Shown here one piece after another: positions 1 through 6,603 of a DNA stretch of 13,631 bases. How positions within the stretch are numbered: position 1 is the first letter of the stretch; every line of letters begins with the position of its first letter. Position numbers and translations under genes: made by a program. The stretch is from JBFLVQ01 sp040758525 (GTDB taxonomy: Bacteria > Acidobacteriota > Blastocatellia > Chloracidobacteriales > JADJPF01). The stretch spans positions 1 through 13,631 of the forward strand of contig JBFLVQ010000200.1 in assembly GCA_040758525.1 (NCBI GenBank), read 5' to 3'. The notes under the pieces are model-generated. The model saw nothing but the letters and a program-made list of their open reading frames with translations, ran no database searches and was not told the DNA's origin.

Positions 1-133
1 ACTGAGTAATTGTCTCTGATTCAGAGGTAAAAAAGCAATTGCAGAATCCACCAGTTCGGCATTACTAGGGCAATTTGGTATTAAGCTTGCTATTAAGTCG
101 ATCAAGATCGGTAATACAGCGAGGTAAACAAAC

Positions 134-616
134 ATGGCAAGCTCAAAAGCGCAAACACAAAAGAAAAGTGAAATTGTCTCTCTGCTACAGCAACAGGTCG
201 CTAATGCAGTGGTAATCTATCTCAATTACAAACATTATCACTGGCAAGTCTATGGACCACATTTTCGCGATCTACATCTACTATTTGACGAATTCGCTAA
301 ACAGACGCTGGAGACGATAGATGATTTTGCTGAGCGTATACGTATGATTGGAGAAGATCCTTCTAGCGATCCCAACCAAATCCTGAAAACCACCAGTGTA
401 AAAGTAGCAACACAGCGACAGAATCTACGTGCAATGATCGAGGAAGCCGATCAAAACACCATCAAACTGATTGTTGAGATGCGAGAAGCTGGTAGATTAG
501 CTGATGATGTAGGAGATATTGGTACGGTCGATCTCTTCTCGCGCATTGTCCAGGTTTATGAAAAACAAGAATGGTATCTACGCGACATACTGAAGAAAGA
601 TGATCAACTTTCCTAA
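134..616 (+). CDS. dps: Dps-like ferritin (DNA protection during starvation family)
   Basis: Predicted Dps-type mini-ferritin of 160 residues, a typical family length. Family members form dodecameric shells that oxidise Fe(II) with peroxide, store the iron and often coat DNA. The inter-subunit ferroxidase ligands are all present with canonical spacing: H36 (in HYHWQV), H48, D52, D63 and E67, with the family Trp at W37. The N-terminus (MASSKAQTQKK) is short and Lys-rich, which in other Dps proteins can contribute to DNA binding; that role here is inference. The start has a GAGG about nine bases upstream (gcgaggtaaacaaac). A very weak promoter-like pair (TTGCTA at 87-92, GGTAAT at 110-115) brackets the palindrome CGATC-AA-GATCG (99-110), a possible operator, but it would leave an unusually short leader. 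The gene stands alone and converges on the next gene across a strong hairpin. Confident family call; DNA binding unproven. Confidence 0.92.
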   Translation: MASSKAQTQKKSEIVSLLQQQVANAVVIYLNYKHYHWQVYGPHFRDLHLLFDEFAKQTLETIDDFAERIRMIGEDPSSDPNQILKTTSVKVATQRQNLRAMIEEADQNTIKLIVEMREAGRLADDVGDIGTVDLFSRIVQVYEKQEWYLRDILKKDDQLS

Positions 617-621
617 ACGTC

Positions 622-663
622 ACCGGCGCAGATGTGACTATTTCTGATCACATCTGCGCCGGT
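622..663. terminator. Perfect 16-bp hairpin between convergent genes
   Basis: Arms 622-637 and 648-663 are perfect reverse complements (ACCGGCGCAGATGTGA and its complement) around a 10-base loop. The hairpin starts six bases after the Dps stop and lies between two convergent genes, so it could end transcription from either side. No T-tract follows on either strand, so it is not a textbook intrinsic terminator; it may act as an mRNA 3' stabiliser or as a dispersed repeat. Confidence 0.45.
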
Positions 664-752
664 ATCGTAGGCAACAGAATTAGTGAGAAACCAATAATTT
701 TTCTGCTCTTGCCACACTTAGGAAGCGTTAGCGATGAGTATAAAAATACTAC

Positions 753-1370
753 TTAACGTGTGGTTCGAATCAAGATCTCGGTACCTTCTTCCAACTTGAC
801 CTGATTACTACCACGAATCACATTAGAGCCAGCGCCTACACCGGCGCCTACACCAGCACCAATCGCCGCGCCCTTACCGCCACCGATCAACCCGCCTATG
901 ATTGCACCTGCGGCGGCGCCGCCAGCAGTACGCTTGGCCGTCGAGGCGCCACGACTATCGCTTTTTATCTTGCCCTCATCATCAACCTCTTTTGCCGACT
1001 TCTCGCCATATACTCGTACAACCTCACCACGAATTAGTTGAGTGCTGCCATTAGGAAAACGTATACGATCAAAGACCAGTGCTAGCGAGGTCTTACCTTT
1101 CACTTTTCCCGACTGTTTAATGCTGGTCACACGACCCTCAATAGTTGAGTCAGCGTATCGGTTGGGAGTAAGAACCGTGGCAGTAAAACGATCGCCATCT
1201 CTTGCTTCGCGTGAATCGATCTCCTTCTCTAATCGGACTTTCATCTGTGTGCCACGGGGAACGCCACGAGCTTGCGCCCAGCATTCCGTAGTAGCAAAGC
1301 TAGTCAGCCAGAGTAGCGTGCAGAATGCTACGCCCACTAAACGGTAGGCGTTCATTGATGAAACTTTCAT
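753..1370 (-). CDS. Secreted or membrane-inserting glycine-zipper protein
   Basis: Exported protein of 205 residues with no specific function that I can assign. The start is set at 1370 because an excellent SD (AGGAGGAGAC) immediately precedes this ATG and a signal peptide begins there; a start at 1451 would put 27 unlikely residues in front. Residues 1-34 form a signal peptide (Lys/Arg start, hydrophobic LVGVAFCTLLWL core, AQA before the cut). Residues 38-121 look like a beta-rich domain, with a pattern around GTQMKVRLEKEIDSREARDGD that I recall from hypothetical proteins of environmental bacteria. Residues 150-181 are a glycine zipper (repeated GxxxG such as GAIIGGLIGGG), which usually packs helices in membranes. 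A charged linker lies between the two. It is probably in the cell envelope. The gene is monocistronic, with a candidate promoter at 1411-1439. Confidence 0.8.
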   Translation of the reverse strand: MKVSSMNAYRLVGVAFCTLLWLTSFATTECWAQARGVPRGTQMKVRLEKEIDSREARDGDRFTATVLTPNRYADSTIEGRVTSIKQSGKVKGKTSLALVFDRIRFPNGSTQLIRGEVVRVYGEKSAKEVDDEGKIKSDSRGASTAKRTAGGAAAGAIIGGLIGGGKGAAIGAGVGAGVGAGSNVIRGSNQVKLEEGTEILIRTTR

Positions 1371-1410
1371 GTCTCCTCCTGATGTTTGATTTACTCTATT
1401 GTCCCACAAT

Positions 1411-1439
1411 AAGATATTTTTTTCTTGTACAAAAGCCAA
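1411..1439 (-). promoter_or_regulatory. Candidate sigma-70-like promoter for the glycine-zipper gene
   Basis: Read on the minus strand: TTGGCT (1434-1439), a 17-base spacer, then TATCTT (1411-1416). Each box matches four of six consensus positions. An A-rich stretch fills the spacer. It lies about 40 bases before the start codon at 1370, a sensible distance. Judged by eye only. Confidence 0.35.
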
Positions 1440-1451
1440 ATAGCATGGCAA

Positions 1452-1701
1452 CCGGCGGCCAGTCGCAGCAAACCTATTTCTCTATCTCTCATAAATGGTT
1501 AGTAAAACTGTCCAGGATAAATATCAGCAGTTTGTTGCCGTAGAAGTGTAGAAGGTTGCCGTAATTACCTCTGCTTTGATGAGATAATAAATATTCACAG
1601 CACCACCTTTGTCACGTTTAAATAAGGTGGGAAGAGTCGCTCAACAAAGATCTTTACAGTAAAATGGGAACAACTGTGAAACCCATAGGATATTCTCAAA
1701 C
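1452..1701. other. Intergenic region with small repeats upstream of a membrane-protein gene
   Basis: No credible coding region. It contains a 9-base direct repeat GTTGCCGTA at 1534-1542 and 1555-1563, exactly 21 bases apart (two helical turns), with a second tandem GTAGAAG (1540-1546, 1548-1554) between them. Further on is a 7-bp inverted repeat, CCACCTT (1603-1609) and AAGGTGG (1624-1630), around a 14-base loop. I could not identify a convincing promoter for the gene at 1702. Confidence 0.4.
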
Positions 1702-2103
1702 ATGAGTAGCAGATTAAGAAAAGTACATTTTATTAGTGGATTTATTACCGTGATCGTCTTTCTCTTTACGGGATTCTATATGCAGCGTCAGTTCCCAGAT
1801 ATCTATCTGCCAAATGAGATTATTAGAATGCAATTTCGCGCAAATCATGTCTACATACTACTTGCTGGGCTTCACAATATTGGACTAGGAAGTTATCTTG
1901 CTGCAAGCCGCAAAAAGCGAGGGCCAAAATTGCAAGCGATCGGTTCAATATCTATTTTTGTTGCCACAACATTGCTAATTATCGCCTTCTTTAAAGAGCC
2001 AATCCAAGCAAGTCCTGATAAACCGATCACAACAATAGCGATGTTATCACTGCTACTAGGCACAATTCTACATGCAGTAGGTTCATCGCGCGAGCAGGCT
2101 TGA
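1702..2103 (+). CDS. Small four-helix integral membrane protein, unknown function
   Basis: Protein of 133 residues, not recognised. Four hydrophobic segments are visible at about residues 10-27, 47-67, 77-97 and 109-127, joined by short Lys/Arg-rich or polar loops (for example ASRKKRG at 68-74). Both ends therefore probably face the same side. Histidines H9, H49, H58 and H124 lie in or at the edges of predicted helices. Helix-embedded histidines can bind haem or metal, but no family motif supports this. The start is the first ATG in the frame, with only a modest AGGA about eleven bases upstream. No partner gene is close on the same strand, and the next start is 178 bases away. The reading frame looks real because of its clean hydrophobicity pattern, but function is open. 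Confidence 0.65.
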   Translation: MSSRLRKVHFISGFITVIVFLFTGFYMQRQFPDIYLPNEIIRMQFRANHVYILLAGLHNIGLGSYLAASRKKRGPKLQAIGSISIFVATTLLIIAFFKEPIQASPDKPITTIAMLSLLLGTILHAVGSSREQA

Positions 2104-2241
2104 GAACAATTGCGAAAACAATGTAAAGAGTTGTTGATAACACACATTTGTATATGATAAAAACCATACTGGCCATTGTTAAGAGTCGTTACAGAATGAA
2201 ACTTGCTGTTCTTTTACAGCTTGGGTAAAGCACGCTAATTT

Positions 2242-2268
2242 ATGGTTGAGATAATAGCTCTCAACCAT
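2242..2268 (+). promoter_or_regulatory. 10-bp inverted repeat next to the SD of the DUF1828-like gene
   Basis: ATGGTTGAGA (2242-2251) and TCTCAACCAT (2259-2268) are perfect reverse complements with a 7-base loop (TAATAGC). The repeat ends one base before the GGAG of the SD (2270-2273). It could be an operator or an mRNA stem-loop controlling translation. A weaker 5-bp hairpin (GCTGT 2205-2209, ACAGC 2216-2220) lies upstream. Confidence 0.5.
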
Positions 2269-2281
2269 TGGAGAAAAAGAC

Positions 2282-2632
2282 ATGAATCAGGCCGTTACCC
2301 GCCGCCCCCAAAGTGGGAAGCTCTCGCGTACACGCATTCCCTATCGCTTCCCTAATAATGAGACTGTCAACTTCTTTCTCACCAAAGAGAATGATCGGGT
2401 AATATTGACCGATGGGGGCGAGACACTAAAGAAGTTACAATCAGAGTTTGGCTTTAACGATCAATCTCTACAACAGCAGTCAATCATCAATTTCTGTACT
2501 CGCTATGGCATTGGCTTGGAACAGGGTGTGCTGTTTCTACCAATTGATAACGCTAGTGCGCTCTCTTTTTATGTAGATCGTTTCGGCCAAATACTCTATA
2601 ACTTGGCGAGTGTTTTGGAAGAGAGCGAGTGA
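2282..2632 (+). CDS. DUF1828-like domain protein
   Basis: Protein of 116 residues that resembles the DUF1828 family. The pattern is an N-terminal strand with 'R-I-P-Y-R-F-P-N-N-E' (18-27), a second strand (VNFFLTKENDRVI), then the hallmark LTDGGETLKKL (42-52), a helical middle, 'CTRYGIGLEQGVLFLP' and a C-terminal helix. The biochemical role of this family is not known to me; members occur as single small proteins and fused to other domains. The N-terminus (MNQAVTRRPQSGKLSR) is basic. The SD GGAG lies eight bases before the ATG, right behind a 10-bp inverted repeat, which suggests dedicated, possibly autogenous control. The next gene is convergent, and I see no terminator hairpin in between. 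The family call rests on motif memory and is moderate. Confidence 0.7.
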   Translation: MNQAVTRRPQSGKLSRTRIPYRFPNNETVNFFLTKENDRVILTDGGETLKKLQSEFGFNDQSLQQQSIINFCTRYGIGLEQGVLFLPIDNASALSFYVDRFGQILYNLASVLEESE

Positions 2633-2709
2633 CAGAAAAAGCGCTTCATCACATTCGATCTAGATAACACGGTTTCAAAGCAGCTAGCAGTTCAACAACC
2701 CAGGATCTA

Positions 2710-3087
2710 TTACTGTGGCTCATCCAGGCCCAGCAGGTGATCTACTGAATCACTCAGTTTATCGCGATCCAGCGGCTTGGGGAGACAGATATCTGTGCCA
2801 GCTTTCATCATGGATATATAAGAAGGATCTTGTGGGTGATGAAAAGACGAAGAGATCGCAACAATCTTTATTTCACTATGTGAACTTCGTAGTCGCTTTA
2901 CGAATTCTACTCCATTCATCACAGGCATATGCAGATCTGTAATTACTAGATCGGGATTGTGTCGTTCACATACTGTAAGGGCTTCTTGACCATTGCTTGC
3001 TTCCAAGAGGTTATAGCTAGGATTGAGCATAGTAGCGATAATCTCTCTAATTATTTCTTCATCTTCAACAATCAGTATGGTCTTCAT
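2710..3087 (-). CDS. Stand-alone response-regulator receiver domain (CheY-like)
   Basis: A single receiver (REC) domain of 125 residues with no output domain. The acidic pocket (E8, D9, E10), the phospho-acceptor D51 in VITDLHMPVMNG, the switch Ser at S79/S80 (AISSS) and the invariant K104 in LPKPL are all present, so it should be phosphorylated by a histidine kinase or serve as a phosphate relay. None of the neighbours is a kinase, so the partner lies elsewhere. The start has a strong SD (AGGGGG, about six bases upstream). A 6-bp inverted repeat TATGGC-TCTT-GCCATA (3143-3158) lies about 55 bases upstream and may be a regulatory site. The residues after S80 include an unusual HHPQDPSY stretch, slightly longer than in CheY. 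Output could be protein-protein, as in CheY or Spo0F; that is inference. Confidence 0.92.
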   Translation of the reverse strand: MKTILIVEDEEIIREIIATMLNPSYNLLEASNGQEALTVCERHNPDLVITDLHMPVMNGVEFVKRLRSSHSEIKIVAISSSFHHPQDPSYISMMKAGTDICLPKPLDRDKLSDSVDHLLGLDEPQ

Positions 3088-3142
3088 AAAAGCCCCCTGG
3101 TTCTAGGTTTACCACTCAGCCAATAAAAGCATTCCCTCTGGT

Positions 3143-3158
3143 TATGGCTCTTGCCATA
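3143..3158. repeat. 6-bp inverted repeat upstream of the receiver gene
   Basis: TATGGC (3143-3148), loop TCTT, GCCATA (3153-3158). It lies in the 150-base gap between the glycosyltransferase stop and the receiver start, both on the minus strand. No T-run follows, so a terminator is unlikely; an operator is possible. Confidence 0.35.
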
Positions 3159-3237
3159 CGATAGACTGGCTGCCTGCTATATATTACCAGTTTACAACAA
3201 TTGCGACACGAATTACTTGAGCTTATTCAACTATAAT

Positions 3238-4941
3238 CTATTTGCGCTGGTAGAGCAGCAAGCCTTCAATTTTCAAGCGTAAGAAGTAGTTATTATTCAA
3301 CCATTGAGGAAAATCGCTATTACCTTGAACCAGTTCTAGCAGCTCTGCTTCACCACTAAAAACCATAAACTTGGGCCGCTGACGATAAAGGTCGTTTACC
3401 AACTCCTTTAATTGGGCCTGTGTAAGGGTATTCTCGACCCCACCATCATTGAAAGTATAGCGGGTCGCAAGTCTCGTCTCTACCATATAGAAGAGCAATG
3501 CCAGCCGTTTGTAGGCAAAAAAATAGTCATCGGGAGTAGTCTCGCGATTGATCAGTTCTATAATAGGATGGTTAGAGAAATTGGTCGATTCATCATCAAA
3601 ATAGAGTTCGCGATTATTACCTTCTAGGACTCTGGATAGCCTTGCCACCGTTACAATCCCTAATGAGATGAAGATAAAGATCATTACTGCAGCTAGCGCA
3701 CGTCGTATTCCTGGGATTGCGGTAACTGCGGTCAAACCTCGCTCCCAAAAAATAACTGCAAGTATTAGCGCCGGCAAAGATCCCCATAGTAGTTTATAAA
3801 AAGATGCTTGAGATAATACTGGGGTTAAATAGAGTCCAATGGCATAAAGAGTGAGAACCAACATTACCAAATAATAGTAGCGCTGCTCAACAACTACACC
3901 AGCCCCAGTTAACCTCTTTGCCAGCTCTACAGTGGGGGTAAATCTAAAATGTTTGTCTATACTGCTAGGTGAAGTTAGCAATACTACAGCCATTAGCAAG
4001 ACAATAAGTGGCAATAGCAATAGCAACAGCACTGAACAGGTAGTAAAAAACATCACCATACGACTCGGCTCACTACGCCATAAATGCAAGTTGTTGATAT
4101 CAGCCCAAGGGATATTATTGTTAGCCCCAGGGGTTAAATATTTTGTCAATGACCAGATAAATACATTTTCAAGATAATCATCGAATGCTCCAGTAGCTAT
4201 ATAGTAGATAAAAACTGGTAGTAGTAATGTCAATAATCCAGCAAAGTAGGTAGTGGCCAGCTTGCTTAGCCGACAATTATCTAATCGTTCACCTATTAAT
4301 AGTGCAACAATAATCACTATCAGTATGCCAACAAAAATATTCACTACTCCCTCATGCATAATGAACAGTAGGCTCAATCCTGCTGCTAGACCACAATAAT
4401 ATAGATCCTTTAGACACAGGCTATGCAGATAACGGACGACCAGAAAGAGATAGAGGATTGATACCAAACTAGCAAACCAATGATGGTTAATAAAAGGAAA
4501 AAGGTGGCTATGAAAGTTGGCAAATACAATCGCAGGCAGTAATGAAAGCCAGTGGCGCCCAGTAAAATACCGGGCAATTAAAATTAGTAACCATCCCCCC
4601 AAAGTAATGGCAAGAAATGTTAACAAGCGTATAGGTATATGCGAAACAATACCTGTAATACGCCATACCAGCGCAATCAGATAGACGCTCCCCATACCAT
4701 AATGAGTAAGGTAGTCACGATACTGCTGGTCGCCTAGCAGCATACGCTTGCTATCAACCATCAGGGTTAATTCATCAACATAGCAGTAGTCGCTCCAAGT
4801 ATATGGAAGCAAAGAGAGTAAGGTAATGGAGAAGTAGCCTAGAGAGAAATAGAAACTACCATTGAGGGTTTTTCCCTGCGTCAATCTATAGAGAATTGCC
4901 GAGGATATAGCAGCAATACCAGCTTTTCTGGTCTCTGTCAT
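3238..4941 (-). CDS. GT-C fold membrane glycosyltransferase-like protein (ArnT/PMT-like)
   Basis: Integral membrane protein of 567 residues with about eleven to twelve hydrophobic segments and a C-terminal soluble part from about residue 445. Its layout fits GT-C glycosyltransferases, which move a sugar from a polyprenyl-phosphate donor on the outer face of the inner membrane. The first external loop, after TM1 (about 28-49), carries the acidic pair D56-E57 followed by GDQQYRDYLTHYGMG (70-84). This is the D-E plus 'YRD..THYGPG' type of signature usual in the family and supplies the likely catalytic or metal-binding acid. Substrate cannot be read from sequence. It is the last gene of the ubiquitin-like operon, starting nine bases after the JAMM stop with no clear SD, so translational coupling is likely. 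Whether it belongs to the pathway or is a passenger is open. Confidence 0.7.
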   Translation of the reverse strand: MTETRKAGIAAISSAILYRLTQGKTLNGSFYFSLGYFSITLLSLLPYTWSDYCYVDELTLMVDSKRMLLGDQQYRDYLTHYGMGSVYLIALVWRITGIVSHIPIRLLTFLAITLGGWLLILIARYFTGRHWLSLLPAIVFANFHSHLFPFINHHWFASLVSILYLFLVVRYLHSLCLKDLYYCGLAAGLSLLFIMHEGVVNIFVGILIVIIVALLIGERLDNCRLSKLATTYFAGLLTLLLPVFIYYIATGAFDDYLENVFIWSLTKYLTPGANNNIPWADINNLHLWRSEPSRMVMFFTTCSVLLLLLLPLIVLLMAVVLLTSPSSIDKHFRFTPTVELAKRLTGAGVVVEQRYYYLVMLVLTLYAIGLYLTPVLSQASFYKLLWGSLPALILAVIFWERGLTAVTAIPGIRRALAAVMIFIFISLGIVTVARLSRVLEGNNRELYFDDESTNFSNHPIIELINRETTPDDYFFAYKRLALLFYMVETRLATRYTFNDGGVENTLTQAQLKELVNDLYRQRPKFMVFSGEAELLELVQGNSDFPQWLNNNYFLRLKIEGLLLYQRK

Positions 4942-4950
4942 TAAAGCTGA

Positions 4951-5685
4951 TCAGATGAGGTCTTTAAGTGGATCAAACATTTCGCGAAACTCTTCTAATA
5001 AATTCTCTTTAAGTTGCGCGAAATCCTCTTCAACCTGACGGCTCTGCAGTTGTGAAACACTATAACGTAGCCGCAGTTTCATAGGCGGAGGAAAACCCTC
5101 CGCATTTAGATCAAAAATATACCAGCCACTACAAGCAGTAGAATCCTTGCCGTAAAAGATCCCATAATCGCGTCGTACAGGATCGAAGACAATGGCAACA
5201 TGCCAGTCGGTGCCGTATATCTGGCGCTGAGTATTCTGATCTGTGCCAGACATAAAGACACCAAAACCAGGGTGAGTGTGATACCAACCAACAATACGCG
5301 TGCTCTGGCTGGTCTTTTGTATATACTCATTGGCTTCTTCCATCACCTTACTGAGCATGGCACCATCGAATTCGACGTGAGTCGAGCCGGCATGTGCCTC
5401 TTCGGCTGGCATTGCATCGGTAATTGCCGTATAGGTGATACGCTGTCCATCAACCTCATCGTAGTAGAGATTGCCTAACAGCACTCCCCCACGTTCATTC
5501 TCACGTCGAATCAAAGAGGCACCATCAGGATTGAAAGAGCCGGCAATAAAGATCTTCTCTCGGGCTTGGCGAGAGAGATAGATACGAAAATCACCGCTAG
5601 AGGGCACGCCTTCAGTCTCAATAGCGGCGGGCAGGGGACGCTTAATTGCCTCCACCTCACTCACTTTTTTAATTACAAATTTCAT
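4951..5685 (-). CDS. JAMM/MPN+ metalloprotease, Rpn11/CSN5-like deubiquitinase
   Basis: Protein of 244 residues predicted to cleave the isopeptide or peptide bond after the di-glycine of the operon's ubiquitin-like protein, using a zinc-activated water. All JAMM residues are present: catalytic E64 (in ENERGGVLLG), zinc ligands H136 and H138, S146 and D149 in HTHPGFGVFMSGTDQNTQ. This segment is nearly the same as that of eukaryotic proteasome lid Rpn11 and signalosome CSN5, and is preceded by the same IVGWY strand. The MPN domain covers about 33-180. Residues 1-32 are an extension, and the C-terminal 200-244 is acidic and helical, likely a coiled coil. No signal peptide, so cytoplasmic. The E2 stop is four bases upstream and the glycosyltransferase follows nine bases later, so it is within the operon. 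It could act as processing enzyme, deconjugase or both; the active site looks intact. Confidence 0.93.
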   Translation of the reverse strand: MKFVIKKVSEVEAIKRPLPAAIETEGVPSSGDFRIYLSRQAREKIFIAGSFNPDGASLIRRENERGGVLLGNLYYDEVDGQRITYTAITDAMPAEEAHAGSTHVEFDGAMLSKVMEEANEYIQKTSQSTRIVGWYHTHPGFGVFMSGTDQNTQRQIYGTDWHVAIVFDPVRRDYGIFYGKDSTACSGWYIFDLNAEGFPPPMKLRLRYSVSQLQSRQVEEDFAQLKENLLEEFREMFDPLKDLI

Positions 5686-5689
5686 AGTT

Positions 5690-6295
5690 TCATCGGTTCC
5701 TGATCACGAAAGTGCGCCCAGGTTGAGGTTGTCTGGGTGGCTGGGCAGGAGCTTGTGCACTTTTCGTGTCGCGGACAGGCTCACCATCGGTAACCTTCTT
5801 TACCTTAAAGGTATGCGCTACTGTCTCGCGACCCGGTACCGGCAGAATCTGTCGGTCAGAAGGAAATAGTGTCGGATTGGCATAATACCAGTCTGCAGCA
5901 TTGTAATTAGCAATCGAATAGGGATCGACCAGATCAGGATCATACTGAAACATACGCGCCAGCTTAACAACAAAAGAGCCTAGCCCCTCACGATAGTCCC
6001 ATCCCCCAATACAGACCTTACCATCTGGCCAGACATGTGGATGAAAGATTGGTACCATCTCATGCATCATCACTACAGGCTTTTCAAAAGGATGGCTGGG
6101 AGACAGTATTATACGTATACGATGCTCTTCTCGTGTTACTGTCGAATTGATATAACTACGAATGTTAAAGGTGACGACATATTCGTGTGGTGGTGTACCA
6201 TAAGCTTGCCAGCTTATGATGTCACCACGGATCGATTTCATCTCTTCATAATCGGCTTCTAGCCGAGCGCGTCTAACATCTTCCGGAGTTGCCAT
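5690..6295 (-). CDS. E2-like ubiquitin-conjugating enzyme (UBC fold)
   Basis: Protein of 201 residues predicted to take the activated ubiquitin-like protein from the E1 onto C95 and pass it to a target. The UBC features run in order: helix 1 (RRARLEADYEEMKSI, 8-22), strands with PPHEYVVTFNIRSY (35-48), the hydrophobic HPFEKPVV (68-75), then FHPHVWPDGKVCIGGW (84-99), and after the active site NYNAADWYYANP (130-141), which matches the asparagine/helix segment of canonical E2s. The catalytic motif reads H85-P86-H87, so the Asn of the classical HPN triad is replaced by His. This occurs among divergent E2s and leaves open how the oxyanion is stabilised. A Pro/Gln-rich tail (about 180-201) is extra and probably disordered. 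It starts 11 bases after the ubiquitin-like gene; an SD-like AGTAGG overlaps that gene's stop codon. Confidence 0.92.
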   Translation of the reverse strand: MATPEDVRRARLEADYEEMKSIRGDIISWQAYGTPPHEYVVTFNIRSYINSTVTREEHRIRIILSPSHPFEKPVVMMHEMVPIFHPHVWPDGKVCIGGWDYREGLGSFVVKLARMFQYDPDLVDPYSIANYNAADWYYANPTLFPSDRQILPVPGRETVAHTFKVKKVTDGEPVRDTKSAQAPAQPPRQPQPGRTFVIRNR

Positions 6296-6306
6296 AGTGT
6301 ATAAAC

Positions 6307-6579
6307 CTACTTATCGTGAAAATAGCGACAATAACAGCCGCCGCGAGTGTTCAAAAAGATGCTAACCACATCGCCACTAGCGACACCAAATTGTCCTAGC
6401 GTCTGATTGGGCCGTAACTGCATACCGCGAAAGACTAGTGCCGTGCCTGGTGTGTTTGGTATCAGACCAGCTTCGCCCAAGTTGCGCAGAATAGCATCGG
6501 CCGGCATATCATCGGAAACCGTCACCTCAACTTCTTTACCGTTATTCTCGTTGCGGAAGGTGACATCGATATCTGACAT
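6307..6579 (-). CDS. Ubiquitin-like modifier precursor with internal RGG
   Basis: Beta-grasp protein of 90 residues. The C-terminal half aligns to ubiquitin without gaps from ubiquitin F45 (F50 here) to the terminal di-glycine (G80-G81). It shares the FxGxQL turn, the TL pair, a final Leu, and R79-G80-G81 in place of RGG. Unlike mature ubiquitin it continues with nine residues (CYCRYFHDK) containing two cysteines, so it should be a precursor needing cleavage after G81, as eukaryotic ubiquitin and ISG15/SUMO precursors do. The JAMM protein two genes downstream is the likely protease. The mature part has only one lysine, K15, plus the N-terminus, so any chains must use those; the position of ubiquitin K48 is Met. 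The start has the best SD of the operon (AAGGAGAG, seven bases spacing), consistent with high expression of the modifier. Next in line is the E2. Confidence 0.92.
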   Translation of the reverse strand: MSDIDVTFRNENNGKEVEVTVSDDMPADAILRNLGEAGLIPNTPGTALVFRGMQLRPNQTLGQFGVASGDVVSIFLNTRGGCYCRYFHDK

Positions 6580-6603
6580 CTGCTAACTCTCCTTGAAAGA
6601 ATA

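Noticed and set aside
1371..1451. N-terminal extension of 27 residues for the glycine-zipper protein
   Set aside because: The ATG at 1370 has an AGGAGGAG SD and starts a clear signal peptide; the extension would bury it.
2629..2667. Tiny GTG frame (12 codons) overlapping the DUF1828-like stop by GTGA
   Set aside because: Too short to be a supported gene; at most a remnant of a coupled partner.
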